Shown here: piece by piece, positions 37,401-48,526 of the stretch
How the letters are laid out: every line of letters begins with the position of its first letter
Position numbering within the stretch: the stretch's first letter is position 1
Assembly (NCBI RefSeq): GCF_027744825.2
Contig: NC_071343.1
Span: 11,119,366 to 11,183,365 of the forward strand
From: Synchiropus splendidus
Taxonomy: Eukaryota; Chordata; Actinopteri; Syngnathiformes; Callionymidae
Direction of reading: 5' to 3'
DNA: 64,000 nt
Program-made: the position numbers and the translations under genes
Notes under the pieces: model-generated
Told to the model about the DNA's origin: nothing
The model's database searches: none
The model's input: the letters and a program-made list of their open reading frames with translations, nothing else

Positions 37401-40400
37401 TTTTGGCTTTCAGCAAGATCTTTCCCCTCAACTCCTGTGGAATGAGGAAAACCTTTAGGAGTATTTACTGAGACGATCCTTCGGAGGGTTCCGTTTAACT
37501 GCCGCCACGTGACGTTATCGATTGTTCTTGAGTGCCCTGATGGAAAGTGTTTCAAAGTTTGACTACTGCTTTCAGGAGATGGAGAAGGAGGGTTTAGAAG
37601 ACCCAGCTGGACCATTACCAGTAGATATACTGATGAATATTTGATGGTTGCTGAGAGTTCCTCGTGGAATTGACTGGGCTGGTCCCAGGGGGGCAAATGT
37701 CAGACTTCCAGTCTGCTGCTTCTCAGTCTGGTCCCTACGGCCACAGTCAAGTGTGTTTCGATTCATAACATGAACACATTACTTATGACTCATTCAGGTA
37801 CACATCGGAGCTCTTCTGGATTTTTGCTGCTGGTAGCAAGCTTAGTGAAAGTCAAGACCCAGGAGCCACCAAGTCTTGTTACTTGGCGCGTGAGCCATCT
37901 AAACGGTTGCCTTTGATCTTATGACACAGGAAGTTGACTGTGCTTAAACTTTGTCTCACAACAAGTAAAGGATTATAGATGACAACATTGATGCAGACAC
38001 ATCAGAAATCAGTAAAAACTGATGTGCGTAGATGCAATTTAAGTTGTATCACAGTATAATAACACCTAGTAAAGTTAAACTTGGTCACCAAAAAGAAACT
38101 CTTTGATGGCTTTGAAGTTTTTCAAGGCACTTCTAAGACACACATTGTTCAATAGATAATAACACACCAGCTAACTAACATATTTATACATTTGCATAAT
38201 TTATGAATAACAGTTTTCTCCGTAATCGGGCTGTTGTGTTAAATGTAAAGGTGGATATACATTTAGAGCTGGGAAGAGACAGACTTGAGGAGTAGTAGTA
38301 TGGAGAAATTCAAGACTTTCAGAAGAACAATGAGACACTCAACGTGTAATAGTGTTACCTGAGGAGAAGGCAGCTGTTTAGGGACCTGACCCTCTAATAA
38401 GGTGGTTTGCAGCATGTGACCGAGGATCTGGCTCAGGTGTTTGGCCATGACCCTCTGCTGCTCCACACCACAGTGGTTCTCCAGGGACAGGATGACGGGG
38501 AACTGTGATTTCTGTCAAGCAGAGCAGAGAAACAATCATTCACTTGAAAATTCTTTTTTTTTTAAATCTGGATAAATTGGAGGGTGAATCTAATGAGAGC
38601 TTGGCGATGTTTTCAATGCCACTACTGAATCTCAATTTGGTCTGGCTGACAGATGCATAGATGAAATGTTGCTGGATTTGTCCCCATTACCTGTTTAAAC
38701 AGTCGAGGCTGAAAGACGGCCAAGCTTTCTCCATCACTGTCTCAATGATGGAACGGTCTGCCGGAGGCGATAAGACAGGTGACGCCGTAGCTTTTATATG
38801 GCGTCTTCTATTTTAGGGTCAGTTGATTTTACTGTCCTTCTATGATTTGGTTTTATTCGAGCTATTCTGCTTGTACCTAAACTGGTGTTTTATGCTGACT
38901 GTCTGTAGTGTGTCATGTTTAACAGTTATGTCAGTACCTGATTTCTCATTTTATATCAATCATTTTTGCAATTTAAGAGCATTATTAAAGGATTATTATT
39001 ATTAGAAGCAGTAGTTATCGAGGACGTCACTTTGCTTTCAGAAGTGGGCAATACAATGGCTATAACGCAGAGGTGGGCAAATACATTTCCTAAGGGGCCA
39101 AGTTATATATAGTGACCGTTGAGAGGGGCCGTCAATCCCCAAGAAAGGAGGGTAAGAGAAAATTGAAAATAAAAATCAAGTGATGACATCACGTGTGATT
39201 ATGAAATTACAAAATGCACAGAAAATTCTGTTTTGTTTCATTTGAGTCACATTCCATTTAAAGATTTTCTCACACGTTTCAAAATCTACTATCAATTCTG
39301 ATGTACTTTAAGGGACAAGAAATACTCCTAAAATAGCCAACAGAAAAGACGAAAAATTAAGAAAAATAATTGAACAAGAAAGTTATGTTTCAGTTGCATC
39401 GTAATGAACACAAAACAATGCTCAAGACATAAATGTCAGCGTAGTTTCACACCAGGAGGGCCACATAAACACATTTGCATTTGACCCCTGGGCCACACTT
39501 TTCCTACATCTGCTATAATGAGTTTTACATGATACAGTATTAGGCTACTATAAAAGCATCTACAACACATTCACATACTCATTTTGTGTTTTAGGTGGAA
39601 TATTTATATAATATCTTTTCTCATGCATCCTTCTTGAGGGACACTGTTTTTGTCCACTTCCAGCCACCGTAGATCAAGCTATATGCCTCCTGTTTGAGTT
39701 TATTAGGTTGAAATAAAGAAAAGTGACACCTATGGTAGTAATAGTTCACCATGGAAAAGTGTTTATATTTATTTATTTGTTTGTTTTAGTCATGTTGCAG
39801 TGGAAATTTCCATTTGATTGACTATTTCTAGTGAGAGTAAATGAAACGGCTACTCACTTGTTTGCCAACAAGTTGCTATTCCACGAACCAACCTTAAGAA
39901 CAGGGACATTCCTGTTTTTAAAAATACTCTGTGCCTTTGTCTGACCAACATTTGTATCAAAATAATGAGAGGACAACAATAATGTCTGCGTTTCCCGCAG
40001 CGTCAGGGTGGCCATGCATTGGTATATATGCAACACGTTGGGCTGTAACTGAGACGGTGTTACCTTGAAAGAGTACTCCTTCAGTGTGGCAATGACGTCT
40101 CTGAAGAGGATCTTTGATGTCAGAGTGTGACCGTGGTACACCACCGGTTCACCGTCGCTCCCGTCCCAACAGTCGATCTCCACGCAGCGGCATCCTCGCT
40201 TCAGAGCTCTGGACAGAGTTGGCGGAGCCCAAACAAGCTGTTTTAATATACTTATTTCACATTATATTTTAATATAAAATGTGAGTATGACACAGTCATT
40301 TGCTTGTTTAAAATGTTAATTAAAAAGTTGATTATATATTTTACATGAATATTGCATTTATTACTACGTACATATAGATATAAATTATAAAACTTTTCCT

Positions 40401-40813
40401 GTTGCATTTAAAACATTTACTTTTTTATGTAAATATAGATATATAAATATTTGTTTGTTTTCTTTCTCCTTTTTTTAATACACCAAATTTATTATGTGTG
40501 GCAACATAACGGACACAGCAGATTTACATTATCCAAATGATTTTTCCACATGAATTTTTCAGTCAGATTCCTCACTTGATGTAGGCCTCCAAGCTGCTGT
40601 GCCCCCTGAGCTGGTCCTCCAGCAGGTACGTGTTGTGGGACGAGGAGATGAAGTAGTGGCTCAGCGGCTGGCTCATGTCCTGGTAGAGACCCAGGCGGTC
40701 ATTTCTAAACACAGAGCCGTCCTGAGAGCAGAGGTACTTCTGGAAGCCATCCAGGGACATGGCGCCTTGAGATTTGGCTGAAGAGGAAGGCAACACTGGT
40801 CACTAAAGAGGAC

Positions 40814-40885
<72 letters not shown>

Positions 40886-43768
40886 AAACAAAAGCATCTG
40901 TTTGCTTTTGTTCAGGGATTCCTCCATGTTTGTTGTTAGCTGCCACGTGTCTTGTGCATCAGTGTGATCAGTGAAGCAGGAACTCCTGCACTTACAAAGG
41001 TTCCCTGTTGTCTGGAGAGCAAGCACTTAGACTATAGCGTCCATGCATATGATGAAGACATTGGTGACATGTTTGATGAGCTGACCTGATTCTGAAGGTT
41101 CGTATTTCTGGATCAGCTCTTTTGCGTGTTGAGTGCTGCCGCTTTCCTCGTGTTGCTCAACCTTCAGGAAGCTCTCCAGCTCGTCCAGGAGCAACTTCTC
41201 ACCATCTCCAGAGTAGTCCTGGAAGACCTTCCACACCTCGTCCCGCTGAGTCAGCATCTTATAGAAGAAAATGAACTGCTCGATTTCCAGAGAGCCGCTT
41301 CCCGACTTGTCTGCCATCTGTCAAAACAAAGACCAGATCAACCTCAATCGCGCTCAAGCACCGGCCCTTTTTCCCTGCATCAGAAAAGTATCCGTTCCTG
41401 GGAACCCTTTTTTCTTTATTCTTATTCTTTATTTATTCAGATATTTCTTCATTATTAGTGTTCATGTTGTTTTATAGTTATATATTTTGACTTAACAAAA
41501 TGCCTAATCTTTTAAAGGTACTCAGTGGACATGACCCTTAGGATGGTGCTCTAACCACTGTAGTGATATTGTTGCTTTATTGATTCTATGTTGTGTTTTA
41601 TGAAGTAAATATTCCAGTCAATCTTTGTTTTCAATCTGTCATGTGACCGTAAGTAATAGAAATTAATTGGGAAAAAATGGTCAATTCTAATGAAATGATC
41701 TAACAACAACAATAACAATGACAATAATTTTGATAATTTTAATAATTGTTGTGAAAAGTCCCATTTTTCTGTCCTGATCGACCACAAAAACGTAAATATT
41801 TCGTACTGAGTGAAAGTTTTGTTTAAGACAACTGCAATGAAGCGGTTTAAAAAGCGAAACTATGATAACACTGCTTTGAAACACTCACGGTGAAGAGATG
41901 CAGAGCGTGTTCTTCGTTCATCTCAACGTTCATCATCTTCAGAAGCTTCCGCACTTCCTTGAAAGTCATCTTCCCATCTTTGTTCTTGTCGGCCTTTTGA
42001 AACCAGTCCCACACCCACCTGACAGGACGCTAAGGAGCTGTGGGCTGAATGTTGTTTTGAAAAAAAAAGCAAAATTGTATTATTCTTATAAACATTGTTG
42101 AACTTGTATATGAAGCCACAGCAGCACCCGCTGTGTTCAGCTCCTCTCCCTCTCTAGCTCTAGAAATGCCTAGCCCCTCCCCTCCACCCAAACATAAACA
42201 CTGTTGAGGTGTAAGGTTACAGCTTAGAAGTGTCTCCTCCTTCATTACAACATTAATAATCAAGTAAAGGAGAATGACTTGACATCTTTAATTAGCTGCT
42301 GACACCACATATGGGTGGAGGAGGACTGAGGCTGCCACTGACAGGAGGGTCGGCTCAGAAAAAAAATGAAGAACATACGTATATCCACATTATTAACCAG
42401 CATCATTTGGGAAAGAAATCTCATTACGACTTTCAAAACAGTCGCGGTGAGGATACTGGTCCAGGCGTTCCTTCTCGTCCATGTTCTGAGCTCTGTGGAC
42501 CAACTTGCGAACCCCCTGAATCCAAGCTCGGGCCTCTTCTGGAGTTTCGGCCACCAGGTCCAGGTTTCCTTGACGGCCGTGAAACACCAGCGTGAAGCAA
42601 AGGTTGGCAGGAAACTCCTCAGCGATGCTCAGCAACACCTCCGACTGATGCCCCTCACGGACCGCCTCCACGTCATTGACAGAGACTGAATCAACACAGG
42701 TGTGTCAGCATTGTGTCATGTCATAATCATTCAAATAAAAAGATGACGCTTTTTTTTCGACTTCTAGTTTCATATAAATTGACAGCATAGCAACAAAAAC
42801 ATGGTTCCAAAACAGAAAGCTACCCATTGTGTTTCGGGATCAACACTTATCACACTGCTGATTTGTTTGTCTGTTTTTTTTTTGTTTTCTTCTTAAATGG
42901 GATGTAGTTAAATTGAATTCGAACTGCACCAGAAATACAACAGGTCCTTAAGGCCATGTGAAATCTGCATGTCTCAGGCTTCATTTTATGTCACTTTTAC
43001 TGGGGAAAATTAGGGCTTAATCTTGAATAACCGCACAAGAGTCAACTCGTGTTTTATCAGTTCTAAATGTAACTTAAAGGAAGGTTTTATCAACACAAGA
43101 GTTTAATTTGCATTTAGTTAACTGCTTTAGTGCGATTAAATGAGATATATTGACCAATTGACCATATTGACTTTTTTTACTCTTATAGATTTAATAGTAT
43201 TCTACTGTGGTATATTAACAATTTTTGGTGAGGAAGTCTACATAATCTGGTTCAGTTAATTTTAGTCATTAAAATGTTTTCCGTTAATATTGAATTTGAA
43301 GATTTGTTTCCCCACATGATGTGCATGCAAGACTTGAGTAAAGCAAGCCTACATTTACATGGTTTTAGAAGACGTTACAGTCATGCCATCTTGGTTCCGT
43401 AGTTATTTACAAACACTACAAAAACATGACATACTTTGATCAAGCGCAAATCTCATTTGGAACTCACACGTGGAGTGGCCATTTCCTGCCCAGCGAGACT
43501 TGTACCAAATGGTCATCCCGTCCTCCAGGAGCCGAAAATGCCGCTGCTTCTTCCAGGAGCGAGACTTGACCTTCCGTAGAGTGGACCCAGCCATCATCAC
43601 CTTGATGTCTGGGTCGTCACGGATACCTTGACATGACCAATAAAAAGATGGAATTTAAAGTGCTGTTTATAAAAAAATGATGAGTCACTACCATCTTTAA
43701 ATTTGTATATGAATATGTTTGTTATGGACATGTGGTCTTCAGCACTTACGTGTCGTCTCTGGATCCAT
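34443..43768 (-). CDS. plcd4: Phosphoinositide phospholipase C delta-4
   Basis: Fifteen coding exons: 43750-43768, 43468-43626, 42457-42685, 41889-42018, 41086-41317, 40576-40777, 40064-40208, 38359-38511, 37270-37434 (or 37264), 36418-36574, 36208-36324, 35238-35416, 35015-35147, 34796-34945, 34443-34534. They give about 753 codons (human 762). Order: PH domain with [17 protein letters not shown]-hands (first loop Asp146-Glu157), catalytic X box with His304 in SSSHNTY and His349 in VYHGHT plus metal ligands Glu334/Asp336, an acidic X-Y linker, Y box, and a C-terminal C2 domain. It cleaves PIP2 to IP3 and diacylglycerol at membranes under calcium control. The second EF loop has Gln where Glu is usual at position 12. 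Intron 8-9 regions hold several transposons. The exon 9 donor is ambiguous by six bases. Delta-1/-3 are less likely given the neighbours. Confidence 0.94.
35883..36155. mobile_element. Composite hAT MITE with internally inverted segment
   Basis: Both outer termini are of the TAGTGATGGGC family, and they are in good agreement (GTGATGGGCTTATGAGGC at each end, inverted). Between them the usual interior is present twice in opposite senses. CTCTGAAATCTTTCGATTTG...CTGAGCTCTGAAAATAAGGA is the complement of the standard left-to-right interior, and it is followed by the standard right block GAGCAGAGAGTGCCATCTAG. The element is 273 bases long, against 196 for the intact copy. It lies in the plcd4 intron between exons 11 and 12. 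Confidence 0.7.
37028..37223. mobile_element. hAT MITE copy inside plcd4, next to exon 9
   Basis: It has the left end CAGTGATGGGCTGACAAGGC, both interior constant blocks, and the right end GAAGCCTCACCGGCCCATCG. Its length equals that of the intact copy at 47058-47253. In the sense of transcription it starts about 41-47 bases after the end of plcd4 exon 9. No convincing target duplication remains. Confidence 0.75.
39068..39512. mobile_element. hAT-type MITE, CAGAGGTGGGCAAA family
   Basis: The left end is CAGAGGTGGGCAAA, and the right end read inward is CAGATGTAGGAAAAG, continuing GTGTGGCCC. The flanks carry an 8-base target duplication with one mismatch, CTATAACG at 39060-39067 and CTATAATG at 39513-39520. 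No transposase frame. It sits in the long plcd4 intron between exons 7 and 8 and belongs to a different hAT family from the other copies. Confidence 0.8.
40816..40881. repeat. AT dinucleotide microsatellite near plcd4 exon 6 acceptor
   Basis: About 32 uninterrupted AT units end 38 bases upstream (in transcription) of the exon 6 acceptor. Confidence 0.95.
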
Positions 43769-44612
43769 CGCTATTTATGAACCATGCCGGTCGAAATCTG
43801 CGGTTGGAAAAACTAAGATGTTAGAGTGAAGGAAAAAGAACAGGCGGTTCTCCTGAGTCTCAATCCAGCGTTTCATTCGCCGCCGCCTCTCACTGCCTCT
43901 CACATTCTCTGTGGAGCAGCAGCTCCAAGTGAAAATCACAAACTGACGTCAATAGGTCTGACTCAATAAAACTCTGCAGGCTAATGAATCACTGTCATCT
44001 GGCCACTCTAGAAAATGAGAGTTGCAGGTCTCCATTAAGCAAAAATCTAAAACTGAAAACGCCATTAATCGAGTAATTCTAGTAAAACTGTTGCCCAAAG
44101 TTTGATTCACCCAGAAGATTCATTCAAGTCATGCGATTCAATAATGGGTTGCCCTTTGTTCAATACTTAGTGTTACTGAAACAGCTACTTTTGTTTTTTG
44201 AAATTTCCAACACTGCGTCATGGCTGTTCGAGTGAAGTTTGTTCTCTTGACATTTACACAGTCAACTTTTCCATTTTATGTTGATCTAAATCACAATGTA
44301 TGTTTATTTTCACTGTATAATCCTGGTGTCAAACCCAGTGGTCCGCAACAGATTACATATAGTTGGCTCAGCTTCCCATAAACTACATCACCTGCAGTGC
44401 ATGTCAGTATCACATTCAACAAATATTAGTGTTTTCATGTCTCTGATTTATCCCAAAAGGTATGAGGAAATTCCATGAAACATGGGAGCCCAGATGCCAC
44501 GTGTTAAAAGGAGGACCGTTTATATATTGTGACACACAGGGAGGATTATACTGAGGTTAGCTTGCAGTTATGACAAGAGAACCTGATATTCCTCACTGTT
44601 TACGCTTATATA

Positions 44613-45251
44613 CAGTGGTACCTCGGTTTTCGAACGTCCCGGACTTCGAACAAATTGGAGTTCGAACAAAGCTTTCGAGATGCTTTTGCTTCTGATTTCA
44701 AACGAAAATCCAGAACTCGAACGCTCCCGAAAAAAGCCAGAAAAAACATAACGTGCGCAGACCGATCAGCTGACCCACGACACGCTTTGTTATTGTGTAT
44801 AACGCAGCCTCTGTATGCAGACGTGTCCCGTTAGCTACATTTACTGACTGTTTTTTCTTCATACTGAGGTGTAAAACCTTTCCTGTCTCCGCACTGGACC
44901 GTGGTAGAGTGTCACAGGGGAGGTGCTCGCTCTCCACACCTCCACTCCAGGGTTTGATGTCCTGTTGTGGGCTGGAGCTGGGACAGGGATGAGGCGAGTC
45001 TGGGACAGAGCCTGACTTGGTTTATGACTTTGTCACAGCCAAACTGCACAGAAGCGCACATTCAGTGCTGGACACGCACCGGGCACCTCTTCACTTCTGG
45101 AGAGACGTCACTCACTCGGCAACCCCTCCCACATGCAGCGGCCACACACATAGAGGAACAGCGTACCTGCAGCAGACACTCTACATTCACTCCTACAAAA
45201 GACTGTTTTAAGGCTTGGAACGCATTGTGGTTGAGAACCGAGGTACGACTG
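44613..45251. mobile_element. Tigger/pogo-like (Tc1-mariner) non-autonomous element
   Basis: The left end is CAGTGGTACCTCGGTTTTCG and the right end read inward is CAGTCGTACCTCGGTTCTCA, flanked on both sides by TA, the target of Tc1/mariner elements. GGTACCTCGGTT-type termini are typical of Tigger/pogo relatives. The interior holds no transposase; open frames inside show no DDE pattern. It is complete at both ends, 639 bases. Confidence 0.8.
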
Positions 45252-45900
45252 TACTGTTTAAGACTACTATTTACAGACTGTTCAATAAATGTGAATGAAA
45301 AATGACGCAAACTGTATTTAAAATTTCGTCAATTTCTGTCCTTGGGCTTGGGTCGCTACGTCACATTACAAATTGGCTAGGTCAATATTTGCTACAGCTA
45401 GCTCAGCTTTGTATATGTCTGTTTTGCATAATGTTTAAAGTCATCACCTGAATTTGTTATGCTGAAGTTGGCAGCAGTTAACTCATTATATTTCTTACTT
45501 ACATTAAGAATGAAATTAGCATGTAACTGCCATCATTACTTTGATGTTTGTTACATTGGATTTGTTTCCAGTAGCTCTTGTCACACAGAAGTATGTTACA
45601 GTGTTATTCCCTCTCCTTTTTATTTGTTGCATTTCTTACGTTGACCTTCGCAGAATTGGTTTTCTACATTGGCTCTTACATTCAACTGTCTTATTGCATG
45701 CATTTGTCACATTTCCGTCCCTTAAGTTAGTCATGCTGATGTCCGTTTGATATGCACGGTCCTCTTAAAAATGTTTCCTTGAGATAAACTAGTGGTCAAA
45801 CATAAACTTGATCTCTGATGAAAAGCAAAAGTTAGCCTGAGTATTCCCACCTGACACTGATCTTTTCCTCTCATTGTCTCCTGAAACAACACAGACTACC

Positions 45901-45937
45901 CTGCTCCTCCTCCTCCTCCTCCTCCTCCTCCTCCTCC
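45901..45937. repeat. CTC trinucleotide microsatellite
   Basis: About eleven CTC units between plcd4 and cnot9, with no exon nearby. Confidence 0.9.
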
Positions 45938-46531
45938 AATGGTGTGCTGTAACTTCGCAAACAACAATCATATTGTGTAATTCAGAGCCATATCCCAGCA
46001 GTTATCCTCCAATTTGAAGTCAGGCGTTTAAGCAGCATTCTTAAGATGGTTTATTTTTGGGGCGACAAAGTCGTGGATGAGTCACTCACTGGGGAGTTGC
46101 TGACCACAAACACTTAGACATGACTCATGGGACTGAATGGAAATTGGAAATAACTCTTTCATGAAAATGATTTTAGTACAAGCTTCATACATGTCCTCTG
46201 CCAGGGGAAGTTTCCTCTTCCAACGAGAGATCAAGCTTTCCTGCACTTCATTGCATTTTAAGGAATGTACAACTGAATTCCATACATACACTGACGAGGC
46301 CGAGATGCACAGCGGATTAGAAACAGAGGTTGTAATATGAGACAGAATGCCTATTGGTATTTAATGCATCTGCAGTTGACAAGTTCGACTTACCAAAAGT
46401 GTAGCTTCGGCTGAGGATGGGAGGCTGCTACGGTTTTCCGAGTATGGTTGGACGTCCAGAGAGGTGTGTGTCCAGATTTTGGCACAGTTTACTGGGCTGC
46501 TGGCAGGAAAAGGCTAAGCGCGTCCAGTGGG

Positions 46532-46604
46532 ATGGCTGGCTCAGCCTCCTTTACTCTCCTCTTACTGCTCTGCTCAGGAAACCTGACTCCCTCTGCAGTT
46601 GCTG
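46532..46604 (+). other. Isolated signal-peptide-like exon candidate
   Basis: The ATG lies in a fair context (GGGATGG). It opens 24 codons with a Ser/Thr cap, a five-leucine core and a small-residue Ala-Val-Ala-Gly cleavage-like end, then meets a donor (GCTG|GTACGT) in phase 1. Signal exons that end in phase 1 are typical of secreted and immunoglobulin-type proteins. No compatible downstream exon was found before cnot9. It may be chance, a lost gene's relic, or the first exon of a short unannotated transcript. Confidence 0.25.
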
Positions 46605-47057
46605 GTACGTTCTGCTCCCTCCCTCTGCGTCCTCCCCTTCTACTCCCCCGTCCGTCCTTTTCTTTCCTGCCCCTCCCGCACCCCATAACCGACAGCAAAG
46701 CACCAGCTTGTTCATAACTGGAGCCATATTTCCCTAATTCTCACTAGAGCTACGGTGCTGGAAGAAAGGTCAAAAGAGGTCAAGTGCATACTGTATATAT
46801 CCAAAAGATATTATCAAGAAATTACGCACCTCACCTACCCTTTTTTAAACCCCCAGAAATATGTTTTGTTGCTTAGAGATCTTGACTTATTGAAGTGAGG
46901 AGATGTGGTTGCCAAAGGTTGCATTTCAGATTTTGATATTATGTCACTGTTTCTGTTCATTTTAAACTAGTAGCGACAAACATGTCTGTTTTTTGTGAGG
47001 AATTTAAAATCATTTGAATCCTTCTTCTGGTTTTTGCATTTGGCATTTGCACCTATG

Positions 47058-47253
47058 TAGTGATGAGCCGGTGAAGTTCATGCAACAGTGTCCTTAGTGT
47101 CAGCGCTCAGATGGTGGCGCTCTTGGTTTTAAAATGATGTGAGGTTCCATTGAAGCTGTATTTTAAATCCAAAGATTTTAGAGCAGAGAGTGCCATCTAG
47201 AGGCCTCTAAAAATGAGGACACTGTTTCATGAAGCTTCACCAGCCCATCACTA
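47058..47253. mobile_element. Intact hAT MITE with 8-base target duplication
   Basis: This is the reference copy of the family in this window. It begins TAGTGATGAGCCGGTGAAG and ends with the complement of TAGTGATGGGCTGGTGAAGC. Identical CACCTATG repeats flank it (47050-47057 and 47254-47261). The perfect duplication indicates the youngest or best-kept insertion of the family here. At 196 bases it has no coding capacity. Confidence 0.9.
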
Positions 47254-48198
47254 CACCTATGTCTCTCTTGAATTTCACTGCAAGCAGGAATGTTTTAGGA
47301 GAACCTTGTTGTCAAGAGGGGACAGACTGGTCATGAAACCAGACTTCACACAGACTTTACAAATATGCATGACCTTTATATATATTTCTGACCTATCCAA
47401 GTTGTATAGTTAGAGAAGTAAGCTTAGCTTCCTTGCATGCCAAGCCTTCTTCATCTCTTCTTGGCTCAGTGGCACTTCAATTAATAATATATTACTATTG
47501 AACTTTTATCATCACTTTTGAAATGTCCGGATGATAATATTTTTCAAGTGTTTACATGTTCAGCAAACAACAAAACATTTCTTTCTCAGCTGGGATTTTC
47601 TACCGATGGCCCTAATGTGCTTTTCCTGGAGCTACTTTGGAAGCTAAAAGGTGAGCAGACGTGGCTCGCAGTCTGAAGTGCAGGGCTATGATTTGCTCAC
47701 AAATGGAAGAGTGAAGACATTTCCCCATTAAGCCTGACAGTGTGAGGATAATGGAGCCAGTGGGAACCATCATCAGTCAGCGTATGAAGGGTAGGAAAAT
47801 TACAGTAGAGTGGGCATCTCGGCTGTCGGGGTCCAGCTTTAGGGTTGAGCTGTTTGGTTGCGCACGTTCTCCGGAAAATGGTCGGAAGTCTTTAGTGTAT
47901 CTGGATAGATATAGTGGATTGAGTGGACTTCAGTGATTGTCAGATTTAAACTCAGGACAATGGGTAGAAAAACATTTCAAGGACTCAAAACCTTTTCCAG
48001 GAAGGGCTCTGTCTCCAGCGAAATGATGGTTTCTCTTTAACCATTTTCTGATGACTTCTTGGTTTGAGTTAGAATTTCAGCCTGAAACTAATATAGGCAG
48101 CCACATTGTCATGGTGATGTGTCAATGGATGGCAATTTTAAGCAAAACATTGATTTCATTTAAATTCTAAGACAAGTTCCTGTTTGAAACGTTTCACT

Positions 48199-48204
48199 TT
48201 TATT
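48199..48204 (-). terminator. Candidate polyadenylation signal of cnot9
   Basis: Minus-strand AATAAA about 320 bases beyond the cnot9 stop codon. Confidence 0.5.
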
Positions 48205-48526
48205 TTCGCATTAACAGGAAAAGCCAACAAAAAAAGGCCGTGATGATTCAGAAGGTGGCAGTGACAATGACGACAAAAGAGGAGGGAAAAAAAACAACAA
48301 CCGGATATTAGAATCATCAGTGTTTCGGCCAATTTCCTGCTTGTTGAGGAGTCAGTGCCAGATCCAAAGTGGATTCCAAATACACTCAAATGTCAACACT
48401 GGCTTCAAATCACTCAAAGACAAACTGAAACTAAGATGGAGGCGATTCCACCTGTCCAAAAGCAAAACTCGATATTCAGCCCTTTTCAGACAGTCTTAGT
48501 GATGCGTCCAATTGGTCAGGTCCTCG

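Larger units (their letters stand above)
43769..48526. other. Spacer between plcd4 and cnot9
   Basis: Both flanking genes are on the minus strand. The left end should hold the plcd4 promoter and 5' UTR (about 43769-43930). The rest holds a complete Tigger-like element, a CTC microsatellite, an isolated signal-peptide-like exon, one intact hAT MITE, an isolated splice-bounded open segment, and the cnot9 3' UTR from about 48199 up. No complete gene was found. Confidence 0.6.

Noticed and set aside
46417..46737. 106-codon plus-strand frame overlapping the signal-peptide-like exon
   Set aside because: It reads in a different frame, through the splice donor and a CT-rich stretch. Low-complexity proline/leucine at the end suggests chance.
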